DNA of 64,000 nucleotides from Gorsachius magnificus. Its lineage: Eukaryota > Chordata > Aves > Pelecaniformes > Ardeidae. The stretch lies in assembly GCA_034008185.1 (NCBI GenBank), contig CM067086.1, positions 40,628,507 through 40,692,506 of the forward strand. The letters run 5' to 3'. Made by a program: the position numbers and the translations under genes. The stretch's first letter is position 1, and each line of letters opens with the position of its first letter. The notes under the pieces are model-generated. The model was not told the DNA's origin. It worked only from the letters and a program-made list of their open reading frames with translations, and made no database searches. This document shows positions 50,505 through 63,463 of this stretch, piece by piece.

Positions 50505-53500
50505 AGTATTTTGCCAGGATTTTTAATTAAGCCTTTCCTGTAATATCTCAGATGCTCCTAATTTATTGATAATTATACTTACCCAGGGTAGTGTAACTAA
50601 TGTGGGAGATACAATGGGGACTGCATCACATTCAGAAATTTAGACTTGTTCCTTATACACCTGGAAGTAACTGCAGAAAAGTAGGCGTGGTAGTAGTGTA
50701 CTTAACCACATCCCATAGGCAGCTGTAAACATTAATGACAGTTAACCTAGGATAGCTTTAAATGTAAAATGGGATTTCTGACCAGGAGACAGGTGGCATG
50801 CCATATTCTTTTATAATCGCCCCATAGCATGCTTTATGAACCATCATCAGGCCAGAGAGAAAGAATAGCTCATCTGGACACGTACACTTCATTTCTTCGT
50901 CCTCTTTTTCCTCTTTACAATTGTATTATAGAAAGGAGACAGGCATTTAACACAGAATGCCTTAATCCTTGAGTTTATGAGCCCTAAGAACATCACAAGT
51001 ATGGTTGATGCTGACAGGTCACATCATCCTTTATGAAATGGAGAAAAATGGTGAGAAAGGAGAGAGACAATTGGAAAGGAAAAAGTTCAGATCTGCTTAA
51101 GAGTTCGGCACCATGCATTCTGAAATACTATGACTTAAAGCCATGATATGCAACAGAAGTCTAGAATGGTGCATTTATGATTGCTTACATTTGAGGACTG
51201 TCATTTCAGTTCAGAGGAGGGGGACAAGAAGGAGGTGACTGAGGTCAGCTTGTCTTTTCTGTCCTTGCTGTTGGTTTGGCAAATTTTCCTGGAGATTATA
51301 AGTACAAGCATTAACTTGTACAGGCTGTCCTTCCTATCTTAGGTTTGAGGTACAAGAGTTTAGAGCATTGTATAATAACCAAGTACTACTAGAACAGCAA
51401 CATATAGAGAGGAATGCAAGCAAATAGGGTCCGTTTCTATTTTACAAACTCTATGTGTAGTAAGATGAGAGAGACCTGAAACTGGGAATTGGAAGTATAT
51501 GCCCAGTTTTTTTCTAAATATGACAATTAATGGGTTAGTTTGCAAATCTGTTGCTTTTTGTTATTAACTAGTCATCAACAACAAGGTTTAAAGTTACTTT
51601 AATAGGCTTCTAATCTAATAAGATGTTTTTAAAATATGTTGTTTACCTGTTGGGCAGGAAATGTATTAAGGAAATAAATAGAATATATTTAAGTTCATGT
51701 TTTTGCTAGTTCATTCATTTGAGCCTTGATTCTTACTCTTTAGTATAGATATCGTATGAAGCATCCATATTTATCTCAGTGGACTTATTCCTGACATGTA
51801 TTGCTACAAAGACTTTTGTTTGTAGAGTATCAGCTAATTAAAATAAATAACATGAAAAATGTTGATTTCCTATTCAGTGAATCCTAGCAATATTATAATA
51901 AGTTTGGTTTTAATTCTTGAAAAACATTAAAATTCACTTTTCTCCCATTTACGTAATGCGTATAACTAAACTTCCTTCCTACTGTGAGACAGTTTCATTT
52001 ATTGTTATTTGTAAACAGCTTAGTAAAGATGCATAGTGGATTGGTCTAGAAACTCCTTGAACAGTTTCTTTTGAAATAACACTACATACGTTAAGCTCAA
52101 TTACACATCCAAACAGCCACAGCACACTTTTGGTAATTTATTCATTGATTTAACATAGTACCCAGAAGAGTCATGCCTGCTGTCAATTTTGTAATATATT
52201 ATGTTTTAAATATACTCATGCTCACCCATGCACGCCATTAAGGTGTGCATAAACCTGTGTTTTTCTCTCTTGACAGCTATAAATGTTTGTTATTATTACA
52301 CAAAACATATGTTCATGTTGTTTTTGTCTAAATTATTCTATCTGGGGCTATAAAGTTTTAATGTTATTAGTTGCCCTTAGAATTTTAATGTTTCACTGCT
52401 GTAACCTTCTTAGGATTTCTCTGCAATTAAATAGAAACTATTTCACTACAGCCTGGAAGAACAATATATTTTATACAAATAATAAAAAAAAATCCTTCTT
52501 GCTCCATTTTCTTCCAGTGTAGTAAACTCTCTACTTGACAAGACTCTACATACAGCAGTCCTACCTATAGTATTTCCCAGAACTGAATAGAATATTATAC
52601 TTTCCTACAGTCTTCTCATTAAGAAAAAAAAAAATCTAGCTTAACCCCTTGAAGATAGGAGGTATGTCCTAAGTGGTTTTCTTTGAAAGCCCTCTCCCTG
52701 TTGTTCTCCGTTGTCCCTTTACTTGCTAAAGCAGCTCCATTACAGAGGAAACCTCAATCAGTGTTACAGATATACTGTGAATAAAGCTGTGGGTTTAGGA
52801 GATAGCATATTAGTGTAGGAAAATCATTTGAAGAAATGTCTCCTCTGTTGTCTTCTATATAGCAGCAGTGTTGGCAATAGGAAAATGTATTACTTTCCCC
52901 CTTTCAGTTTTCAAGGCCTTTTTCTAAGGCAAGAGAGCAGATGGGAATTCATCCAAGGCATTAAAAGATATTTACTGCTTTTAAATGAGCAAAGTACTCA
53001 TTTAGGACATTCTTTTCCGTACACTGGATTAAGGCATTATATGGACCTTTTTTTCATGTATTTTATGCCAAAATACCCTCTCATAGAGCTAGTAATGTAT
53101 TGCACATTTTAAATATCTGACTTTTATTATCTTATTTCTAAGTATAGCACAGTGGTGTTTCTACTAGATACATCAGGTTTTGTTCCGCAATCTGACTATA
53201 GCTCCCTTCATGTGTAGAGGAGCAAGAGGGAGCAACAGTGATCAGAACATTCAAAATAAACTGATTAGAATATGCTTGCTCTCTTAAATTGATTAAGCAA
53301 GATTTCTTTTAGGGGAAAAAAAAAAGGTTATTTCTAACTGAATTTGTGCAAAATGCTTGAGAGACTTCAACATGAGCATTTGAATTAGAAGGTGCTTCAT
53401 GAATTAAAAACCTGAAATCAGAAGAGGACATAGTTAATGGCATTATAGCTACTACTGCTTGGCATTTCTGAACACAGAAAAAAACTTCAAATCCTTTTGA

Positions 53501-53760
53501 AAAAAAGGTTTTTTTACATTTTACAGAAAAACAAACTGAGGCAGGGGGGTGACAGAGAGAGTTGTTAGGCCAGCTGGAATTAGAAATCAGGAGTTTTGTC
53601 TTCCACCCTCGTGTTGAGATCACTGAACCAGGAATTCTCACACTTCTGCAGTAACGAAGATCCTTTAACGTGTAATGCTTCCAGGAATCTGCCAAAAAGA
53701 TTTCTTTCTGTATGAAAATGAATTCCGTCCACCCAAATTTAATTTGTCTCCCCTGCTTTG

Positions 53761-53946
53761 CTTTCCTTGCTGCTCTTCATTTGTTTTTTTCATTCACTTT
53801 TTCCTTTCACTTCCTTTATGCTCCTGAATCTTTCTGTCTTCTTTTAATTATTTTTTCTTTTTTCCTCCTTTTGTCCACATGCTGTTAGAGAATTGTGTCT
53901 TTTCATCCCCAACAATATTTCTTTTTTTGTTCCTCATTTTCCCTAG
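53761..53946 (+). promoter_or_regulatory. Pyrimidine-rich block ending in TAG|GTATCT, recursive-splice candidate
   Basis: About 185 bases strongly enriched in C and T end in CTCATTTTCCCTAG at 53946, followed at once by GTATCT. An acceptor directly abutting a donor is the form of a recursive splice site (ratchet point), known in long introns of vertebrate neuronal genes. The donor half is not consensus (GTATCT rather than GTAAGT or GTGAGT). Confidence 0.3.
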
Positions 53947-54312
53947 GTATCTCAAACCTGCCCTCAGAACTGCTCTGTCTTACAGGGCTGCAGTTGCTGC
54001 TCACAAACAGTGTTTCATAGCACCCTAATTTTCAAGATTTTAATTATATCTGAAGCTTTGCCAATTACATGGTGAACTTCTGCATTGGAAAAAATAAGAC
54101 CACAGCCTCCTATCCTCAGAACTGAAAAGCCTATAATAGAAAAAAATGTACCATTTGTTGAAGAATAGAGATAACAGGGAAAAAGCAGTGTGTCAAGGTA
54201 CTTGGTTAAACAATAATCTCTTACAGAGCACTCATTACTGCTAAATAATTGACTGTGTTGGGAGAAAGGTTTCTATGTGAAGAGAGGTTCAAGAAGGTCA
54301 GTTATCTAGTGG

Positions 54313-54333
54313 TAATGACCGTAGCGGTCATTA
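54313..54333. repeat. Perfect palindrome TAATGACCG-TAG-CGGTCATTA
   Basis: 9-base perfect arms around a 3-base centre, including a CpG in each arm. Confidence 0.85.
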
Positions 54334-56297
54334 GAGGGTATTAATGCTATTAAGAACAGAACTTTAACTTTTTATTGAAGTTTTTATTTAAATTATATTA
54401 ACTTTGATTCAACTTTTAATTGAGGTGCAACCATCCAAATTCTATAGTCAGGAACCAAGAAGTAATGAACATAAAATTACATGTTCTTCTGATAGGCTGA
54501 TGGGTCTTTAATATATTATAATTTCAAGAGTCTCTACAGAGCAGTTATTAGTATAAAACTATTCAGAGGTATTCTATTAGAATTAGGGTTGGGTGACTGA
54601 TTCAGGAACAAATCCCAGCTTGACCTGTAGCAAATGCAGACGGTATATTTTCTGAGTCAAAAAGAACTTCTTTTCATAAATACAATTGCGTGCGATCTCA
54701 AAACACTTGCTAAATTAAAGAAAAAATCCTTTGATGCCTGAAATGATCTGTCTTATAAACCTGATGTATGGTGGCAGCAGCACTGAATTTATTCTCAGTT
54801 GAGCTTGTAGTTCCATACCTAGCTCAGTACTTGTTGTATAGGGACAGTATTAGTGTTGTTCATCCATCCACAACAAGAACGAGCGTCAGGGGTATGTCTG
54901 GGGCTCACAGGAGCCTGAAATGTGAGTTACTAGGTGGAAAGCCTGAGCTAATACAGCAGTAGCCCTCCTGCTCCATCTTTCTGTGTTGTCTTTTTCTCTA
55001 GGGCATTTCAGGAATAGGTTGCTGAGTTAGTCTAAAGCACTGGAGGGATGGAGAAGAGGTATGAGACTGTAAAATGAACTCTCAAGGGACCAGAGGAATA
55101 TCGCATGCCATGCCACCTTCTAGTCTTCTTGCAAGAGAAATCTTTGTCCTTGCCTTTCTAACCTGAGGACATAGTGACATGCTTTAAAACAACAGTAGCA
55201 AAACCAACATGTTACCAGAACAAAACGCTGAATGCTCTTTCATTCATACAGGGGAATGATGAGCAAAAGAATGGCTGATATATGATAGGAATTAATCACA
55301 TTGCCAAGTGCATGCCTGGGCAGGTGCTAAGAGACTTTAGTAAGAAAGGAATAGTGTAGCACACAGAGGATTGCAAGCTGAACAGAATCCTCCATGCTGT
55401 CATGGCAACTTTTCAAGGTACAATTTGAGAGCCAAAAGCTATATTGTGTTTATGAAAAACTGTGACATTAGAAGAGATCTAGCAGTTTTAAAAAGTAAAA
55501 AGCTTAAAGGAATCTTGGGGCGAGTTGTTTATAACAAAGGAGGACATGCTATCCAAAAGATTTTTTGCTGCTTTTATATTAATGGATCAAATAAAAATAA
55601 TGTTAAACAGTAGTTATTTATTGCGTTATTATCTGACAGGGATTTTTGCAGTGAGGAAAACCCAGTTACTAATACTATTAGTGCCAACTGACTTTACTAA
55701 AGAAAAAATATTCTGGGTTTTGATAATCTTCTGGGTGTTTCCAAAACTTCCAGAATTATGTTCAATTCTCAGTTCCATTGTTCGTTACGTATATCTAATC
55801 TTTCATTGTATGGAGTGATGCACAGTTCTATGAAAACATCATCTGCTTCTAAAATCCTTTGAACTTTTTTGTTTCTCATAATTACAGGCTTGGGGAATAC
55901 TTTGTATTAAATTGGTCTGCTGCCATTTTCTTGCAGGGAAATTTGCTATATGAACTGATAATGGCTTTTTTCCCATGTACAAAAAAAAAAAAAGTGCTTT
56001 ACATTTTTGGTAGGAAGCCAGGTTTTTGTCATTTAGACATGTCACATCGTTATGAAAACATCATGCATCATAACACAACATAACAATGTGATTTGCTGAG
56101 ATGCTGACTCCTCTTGAAAATTGTAAAGCGTTGTGTGCATATTTCCATGCAAAGAACTACTTGAGTACTTTCAAGTGTTTTCCTGGGGCTGCCTGTTGCA
56201 GTGGTCTAATGTATTAGCCTTGTAACGGGGAGAAGATAGGTTCTAATAAGTGACGTGCAAGTCTTTATAGGTCTGCTTCATAGGTACATGACATTTT

Positions 56298-56640
56298 CAT
56301 AAAATCATAGAACAAAGTACTAAAAGACATTCCAGGAGGTCATTTAGTCCTCTGCCTTGCCCAGTGCACAAGAAGTTAATAATCACATCTGAACTGTTTC
56401 TACTATCTGACTGTTTTCTTAAAAACAGACAGTGGTGGGTATTCGGTAACATCCAAACCAATTTATTCCAGTGCTTAGCAACCTTGAAAGCTTTTTCCTA
56501 CTGTCTTGCCTAAATTTACCTCACAGCAGTTTATGCACAGTTGTTCTTGTCCTATCCCCAGAAGACACAGAGAATTTTTACTTTACTCTGTGTGGCAAGG
56601 TTTAACATATTTGAAGATCACCATCAATTTGCTATTCTGT
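56298..56640 (-). mobile_element. Old CR1-type LINE fragment, antisense
   Basis: The low end reads AATCATAGAAC...AGGAGGTCATTTAGTCC, followed by CCAATTTATTCCAGTGCTTA, CTTTTTCCTACTGTC, CTCACAGCAGTTTATGC and CTTGTCCTATCCCCAGA. This is the reverse complement order of an ancient amniote CR1 3' end. It is much more diverged than the other CR1 copies here. Confidence 0.7.
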
Positions 56641-59600
56641 TTCGCATTGCATGGGCTTGTTCTGTCAAATTGTATACCGAGTGTAAAACTAATAATAAAT
56701 GAAAGTCAAGATAAATTACTTCCACGGTAAACACAAAGAAAAGAAGTGTCATCCTTTCCACTGCACTCCTTGAGATTCAGACATTGTCCCAATATTCTGC
56801 GGTGTGGCAGAGAGCCTTCACTGTATCAACAGTCACAGGAGGATACTTCCATCTCCCCTGGTCCTTGGTGCCAGCTCTGTGCATAGCTGTTGTTTCTGAC
56901 AGTAAGACCAGTTCCATAATCCCGTAGACAGAAGATGTGCCTGGAAGCTGAGGCACTGCAAGAGGCTCTAAAGGCAGACATTTAGTCATCTGCCACCCTT
57001 CCAGCCAGGACTGTATTGCTGTTAACCTACTTACCTGATATGACTTTTAAAACAGATGAAAGTAAAAATGTAAGAACGAATATTCAAGAGAGATAAAATA
57101 GTTAAGATGTTTAGAGAGGGCATAAATGAAACAAATAAATTATGCACCTAATCTTTAATGAAATAAAAAATTCTTTCTCTCATTCTGCCTGGTTGCTACT
57201 TGCGTCCTGTCAAGGTGGGAGACAGGGCCTTGTGCATGCTCTGTCTTTCCCATTTGGATCTTCTAGAGGGTCTAGGCTGTTTTAATCCTTTACTCTTCAA
57301 AACTCCTATTTTCTTCTTCAATAGGAGAGACTTTCTGGTCAACTTCTTAATGAGAAAAAACATTTGTTTCCCTTTGGTAACTATGTAGAAATATTCCTTG
57401 ATTGTACTAGGAATGATCTCCTGCACTTAACTTGCTAGTAAAAGACTATTTACTCAGGGAGATGTACACTTTCCCCCCTACTCATTTTGTTGCTACTTTA
57501 AATTCTCCTCAGTGTGTACTGTACTTTTTGCTTGACCTTACGTTCTATAGAAATAAGTATGTTAAAAAATACAGGATAAGTCAATTGTTCTTAGCTTTTT
57601 ACTGTCTCTTGACTAAGCCCGATGTCACTAGCAGTTAACAGCTTTGCAGTGTTTGATCCTCAAAGTTTTCCTTGTAAAGAGACCTTAATAGAAGACAAAC
57701 AAATGAGTAGTTGGGGAGGTGTAGCACTGGCTAGATAAAGGCAAAAATACTTTGAAGTCGTCATCATTTAACACATGTATTTATCCACATGATGATCTTG
57801 TTAAAGACAAAGGTACTAATAACATCAGTAGAGTTAAGCATGTTCTCAAAGGTTCCCAGATTGAGATGTCTGTAGAAACAAACCATGATAAATGGTAACA
57901 AAAAATTGGTGGTAGTAAGAGTTTAGAGAATTGGAGGAAAACAACAATAGGAGGGCCAGGCATGCCATGTATGCATCATGGCAGCTAAAAATCAGGAGTC
58001 AAAGTCATGTTTGTTTGAATTGTTACTCAATTCACATCGCGTGAATGTTACGCAGTCCTTTCACATTCACCCATTGGAACTGTGTAGTCTGAAGTAAAGA
58101 AGTTGTGGAGAAGGGAAGTGTCTGAAGCAGGCTGAATCTGATGATAAATTGAGAAAGCAATGATAAAGAGATAATGAACTGAAGCAATACAAAGTAAAAT
58201 AATGGGAGGAGAAATAAGGTTACTACGTTTTCCTGGTTACTGACTATCCTATCTAAGCAAGGGAGAGGGCAGAACTAAGCTTGCTGAGATCAGAGCTGCT
58301 GTCCACTACCTGTCATGAATGGGTATTCGTGTTTTTCAGAGGTGGTAAAACAATGGGGAACGAGAATGACACCACCAAATGATGCAGTCGTGAATGATAC
58401 TGAAGATGTATATGGAGAAGTTACACTGAGGAGGAGACAGCATGGGTGAACAGGCTAGGCAGACCTAAAACTTGTGTCCTTTGCTTTTGGTGCAAGCTGA
58501 TGGTGAGTTCAGAGCTGCCCTGGAAAAGTGGAGCTGTTCTCAAGAACTTTTGCCAGAGGAGTGGTAGAGAGAGAGGCTGTATATGCAGTCTGGAATGAGT
58601 ATTATGCCCATCCAGTGTAGTACCAGGGCGTATGGTGCGTTTCCCATTTCTCAAGGATTGCTGTATCTTTAAAGTGTACAATGCAAAATAAAATAAGGCT
58701 AATCTGCATGGTGTCCAGTTTATTTTGAGAATTTTGTGCAAGACCAACTTGAGTAGAGTTCCTTCCTTATAAGAGCACCAATAATATTATCCCCCAAAGA
58801 ATGGAAAAAATAACTTTAAAAATCGTTGACTATTAGAATAAACATGAATCATCTTCTGACAACTCTCATATGAATTGCACCGTTAGGCTCACATGTGCTA
58901 TGCGAACAACATTTTGTCGGGAAAGTCAAATGACCGCATGTATTGATTTTTAACTGTAATTGAAATAGCTTAGTGTCGCATAGTATCTGGTTCCAATTTG
59001 TGACTTTGATTTGTAGGGATTGTGAACTAATCTCGCCATCACGTTACATTTGTAAACCAAAGTTTTAAATTGTGCTGATCAGACATATGTAGAAAATTAC
59101 AGCTGCACTGCAGGCTTGCACCTGTGCCTGGATTTCATCTTTTCTAGTCTCTACTCAGGACACATGTATAAGCTATGAGAAAATTTATGGTGTGGGAAAC
59201 CTGTATTAGTATATGTGTACCAGAAACAAGTGGATAGGAAGTAAGACGTAGTTCTGTTTTATAGTTAAGGAAGCAGAGGCAAAGAGATGGAAGCATTGTT
59301 AAGAAGTTCACTTAGCAGGTCAGAAACAAGGCAAACCGGGAATCCATATGTCCTTACTCTCAGTTCCTCTCTGTATAAACTCTGCAAGTCCAGCCTGCTT
59401 CAGTTTTTGGCCCATTGGTTGCTACTTAAGCATGGCAGAACGTAATGCAATAAATATCCTCAACTAGCAAAGGCAAGGAGTGGTGGAAGAGATCCCACAT
59501 AGAGTGGTCAGCAGTGATACTATTTCCTTTGCATCTACAAGCTTGTCTACATGGTGAACACCTAGGAAATCTTACTAAATTGATTAAGTTATTGTGCAAA

Positions 59601-60836
59601 AGTTAGAGAGCATTAAACTCCCATATGGGTGTTCTTACTCAAAAGTAAAGTCACCATAGCTTGCTCTAGCTCCTTTGAGAAGGATTAAACTACACCAAAT
59701 TAAGGCCATTTTAGTCCTGAATGAGTGTCCACATGGGGGATTAATGCACTTTAACTTATGCACATTAGTTTTGAAGCAATAGTTAATTAATCTTAGAATT
59801 CTTGTCCCCATGCTAACAAGTGCCCGGAGAGCTTCCAGAGATGTCGATTCCCAAAGTGCTAGTGAGTTCTTTTTGCACCTCTCCTAATGTGATGTTTTCT
59901 GAAGGAAAGTATTCTTAAATATTTGAAGTTCAATATTTAAACACATGATTTCTAAATGTGCAGTTCTATTATTTTGCTCATTTAAACTTTGAAAACATCA
60001 TCTCAAATAGATGACGCATGTTGACATCATAATGGTGTCAGAAAGACTCCAATTCAGTAAATCACAATCATCTTTAAAAGGGTAAACATCACATAAAACT
60101 AAACAGGGTTAAGTATAAGTTTTCCACACTATGCTATGATTTCAGATAAGTATAAAAGCTATTTCAATTGTATTTGCCAAGTTAGGCTGTATCAATGAAA
60201 AGCAAAGCAGTATGGGGAAACATCCCTGAAATTTGATAGTTTCTCCTGGCAATGCAGTTGAATCTGATTAAAATATTTACTTTCCAGAGTATTTTATTAA
60301 CTTCTGAAACAGCCTTTTTAAAAGATACTGCACACGATGTATCTTGTATTTAGAACAGAAAACTAGTATTGCAAATAAGGAATGAATACTGGTAGGTAGT
60401 ATTGTTATTACCCAAAATAAAAATAATTCCTCTAAAGCTGTTCAGAAGTTGGATGTTGAAAAATAGCCAAATGGACATTAATTTAAATGGAGGCACTTCA
60501 AGAAGAAAAAAAATGTCAGAAGTTACTGGTCTGACTTCATTTATCTGCCATTATTTTCTCAAATGTTCATCTTGACTGCAGCTGTTTGAATAGGAAGCTG
60601 TCTAGCTATAGATAGGGAACATGGCAAATTCTCTGGTTTTTTCCCCTGTTGCCTAACCTTACATTGTGTAATTCATAGAAGTAACCCTCAGATAAAACCG
60701 CCTGAAAAGATATGCTTGTTTTCTCCCATCCCAGGCCAAGACATATCCAAAACAGTACTTAAAAAACCTATTTATGTTATTAAGCAGATATTCATTTATC
60801 CCCTTATATACTTTGTTGCTCAGATTGTGGATCGTG

Positions 60837-60883
60837 AAAAAAAAACCAAAACCCAACAGAACAAAACCCCAAAACAAAACCAA
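60837..60883. repeat. A/C-rich simple repeat (CAAAA-like)
   Basis: A and C only, apart from one G, in CAAAA/CCCCAAAA-type units. Confidence 0.85.
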
Positions 60884-60964
60884 GATAAAGTCTGAACGGG
60901 AAAAAGATAATTCTTTATTCATCATGCATGCAGAGTTGTCAGTTCATTAAAGTATACCTATAAT

Positions 60965-60991
60965 TAAAAACTTAAGTTAATTAAGTTTTTA
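60965..60991. repeat. Perfect AT-rich palindrome
   Basis: TAAAAACTTAA-GTTAA-TTAAGTTTTTA: 11-base perfect arms with a 5-base loop. Confidence 0.85.
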
Positions 60992-61963
60992 GTTTTTTAT
61001 ATTCTCGTTATCATAAAAGAGAAAAAAGAACAGTCTGGAGGGATCTTAATGTCTCACAACTATTGCTGGTTGGAAAACATCCCATCGTCTTTTTCTCTCC
61101 ATGAAGTACTCTTACTGAAAAAAAACAGAGCATGGTTTTTCAAGATGAAAAATAAGATGTTTTAGGCTGTAATTTATACTAAGAACCAGTGTTATAAAAA
61201 AAATTGTGGTAAAGTAGTTTTTGCAAAACAACAAAATATATGGTTAAACAACACCTCATTGAAAAAATAGTAATGCTGGGAAATTTTCAACATGCTTTAC
61301 TCGGGACAGTGAAATTTTGCATTTAATCCATTTTAAGAAGTAATCTTATTGGCTTTGGCAATAAATGCTATTGGCAGTTTTGTATTTATCACTAGTAACA
61401 GATTTTGTTGGGTTTTGCAGTAAGCTTCTGCGTCTGAACTTTCATAAAAAATAATGTTCCTAATGAACTTATGAGCTCAGAGAAACTTGTGAAGAAGGGA
61501 CTTATGTTGGTTTTTGTAGATCCTGCAGGAAAGATGGTATTGAAAAGATGTCTCAGTTTTACAAGATCTCATTTATATACTTTGTATTGACATTCCAGAT
61601 TGTGATAAATCAAGAGAGGCAGCTAACTTTAAGTTCATATTCACTTTGAATTTTCTACCTGTATGTGATCTTTACTTTTGTTTCATGTGTTAGGTATTCT
61701 CATTTTTCTGGTTTCCAAAAAGAAAAGAAAAAAAAAAAAAATCTATTGCATGTTGCAGAGTTTAAGTGTTCTCAAATTATTTCAAACCAAAATAGGGATG
61801 GATGGAGAAGTTTTGGTCTGATTTTGTTTGTCTTTTAAGTATAACTCACAGCTTTTCTGAGCACAGGCCATTCACCAGAAAAATGAAGGTATAATTTAAA
61901 GTGAGCTGTTGGACATTTTTATTTTGTTCAGTTTCTAAAATTAATCTTCAGTTTTCCTGGAAA

Positions 61964-62793
61964 TCTGTAGCACAGACACTGAAAACTTGGTCAAAAGAGC
62001 CCAACAAAACACTCCCCTCCACCTTTTTGTTGCGTTTTTAGCATAGGGTAGCACTTACATGAGGAATAAAACCTCTCAAACAAGATGACCAGTCATTTTC
62101 CAGGTGGCAATGGTGGCTTCAGCTGGATCATATGAGGCTCCTCAAATTGCTGTCCTGCTGAATTCTTATAATTAGCTGGCCCATGGTCCTATGTGACCAA
62201 TACAGTATGTGAAGGATCCATTGCTACCAATTATTAGCAATTAGTTACTAAACATCTCTTTACTGTCTTAATTACAAAGGAATGCCCTGCATAAGCATTT
62301 CTTCATCTACAGAGACAGTTTCTACTGACTATTTACAAGTATCCATGTCCAGTTTGGTCAGTTCTGCAGCAGGAGCTGCCTGAGGGGTCTCTGGTCCTGC
62401 CAGGTTGTCCACCCAGGATGTTAATGTGCACTTTGAAGTATACAAGTAGTGTCTGTCAGTCGGTCTAGGCACAGCAGGAATCTCCAGGACTCAGAGTCAC
62501 ACCTGGAGAGCTCCTGAAACGATTCGTGAAGCACTTTGTTGTGAAGGTGGTGAGGCAGTCAGGCAGTTGCCTCTTAAGTTGGTCTGTTGTCTCCAATCAG
62601 CCCGTTATCTCTATTAGAGACTAGGCAAGGGTGTTCCTGGGCCACCCAGGGAATTAATGACTAAGTGCACTGGATGTGCACACAGGCACATGATATCCTT
62701 GGTTTCCCCTGCACCACAATTACAACTTTAGCACAAACCTGAATTTCATCTTTATATTACATCTATAACTTAAATTCCATAGCCCTTGCCACA
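61964..62793 (-). mobile_element. Solo LTR-like element, copy 2
   Basis: The longer relative of 24320-24960. Alignment by eye starts at GCACAGACACT, continues through the ACATGAGGA block (62058 here, 24421 in copy 1), and ends at CCATAG...TTGCCA. It carries roughly 120-190 extra bases in the middle, around 62095-62390, either lost from copy 1 or gained here. On the minus strand it begins TGTGGCAAGGGC. No gag, pol or env remnant is seen on either side. Confidence 0.55.
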
Positions 62794-63436
62794 AAACTGT
62801 GCTGTGAGAGACTCATTGAAGGTAGGAAGAAATGGAGTATCTCTTGCAAAGGTATGTAACTGTGAAGAAAAAAGCATTACAGAGGTGTTAGTGTGTAAGA
62901 TTCAAAATTCTCTGTTTTGGCATATTAAAATATAAGCACAAAAGAGAGAGGATTTGTATTTGTGTATTTCATTGTCTAGTTTTATTTGTGTATCTGTCAC
63001 TCCAAAATCTGGACTGAGTGCACAATAGAGATTAATTAAAATCAGAGTTACTTCAGAAAGCACTTCCTATAATAGAGCTGTATTAGTAAATTAGTTGTGA
63101 CTAATAGTCTTTTGTAGATGGATTAGAGGAATGAATTAAAATGTAATCTGAAATAACATTGATAGAAATTATGTCTGATAAATCCAAGGTAACTTCTATC
63201 CTTGACTGGAAATTGAATGCCGTTATGCCATTGTGTGCCCCTACAGCAACACAGACTACAAAAAGTAGTTGTGCTCTAGGCTGTCCATTTTCAAAAAAAT
63301 CATTAGCAAGAATAATCAAAAGCACAAATAATGCCCACTTACAATTAGCTGTGTCTGTCATTGGATTCTATCCACCTAATGCCCTCTGCTTGTATATTTC
63401 TACCAAGGCATAAATTAAGCTAATGTTGTAAGTACT

Positions 63437-63463
63437 TATATATATTTTATATATATATATATC
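63437..63463. repeat. AT microsatellite
   Basis: TATATATTTTATATATATATATAT, an interrupted (TA)n array. Confidence 0.9.

Noticed and set aside
52262..52530. Acceptor-like TTTTTCTCTCTTGACAG followed by an open frame
   Set aside because: The 79-codon frame is Leu/Phe/Asn-rich and not similar to AKAP6 or anything I know; no matching donor was found.
53309..53695. 128-codon minus-strand open frame
   Set aside because: No recognisable similarity; mixed composition with F-rich runs derived from A-rich DNA.
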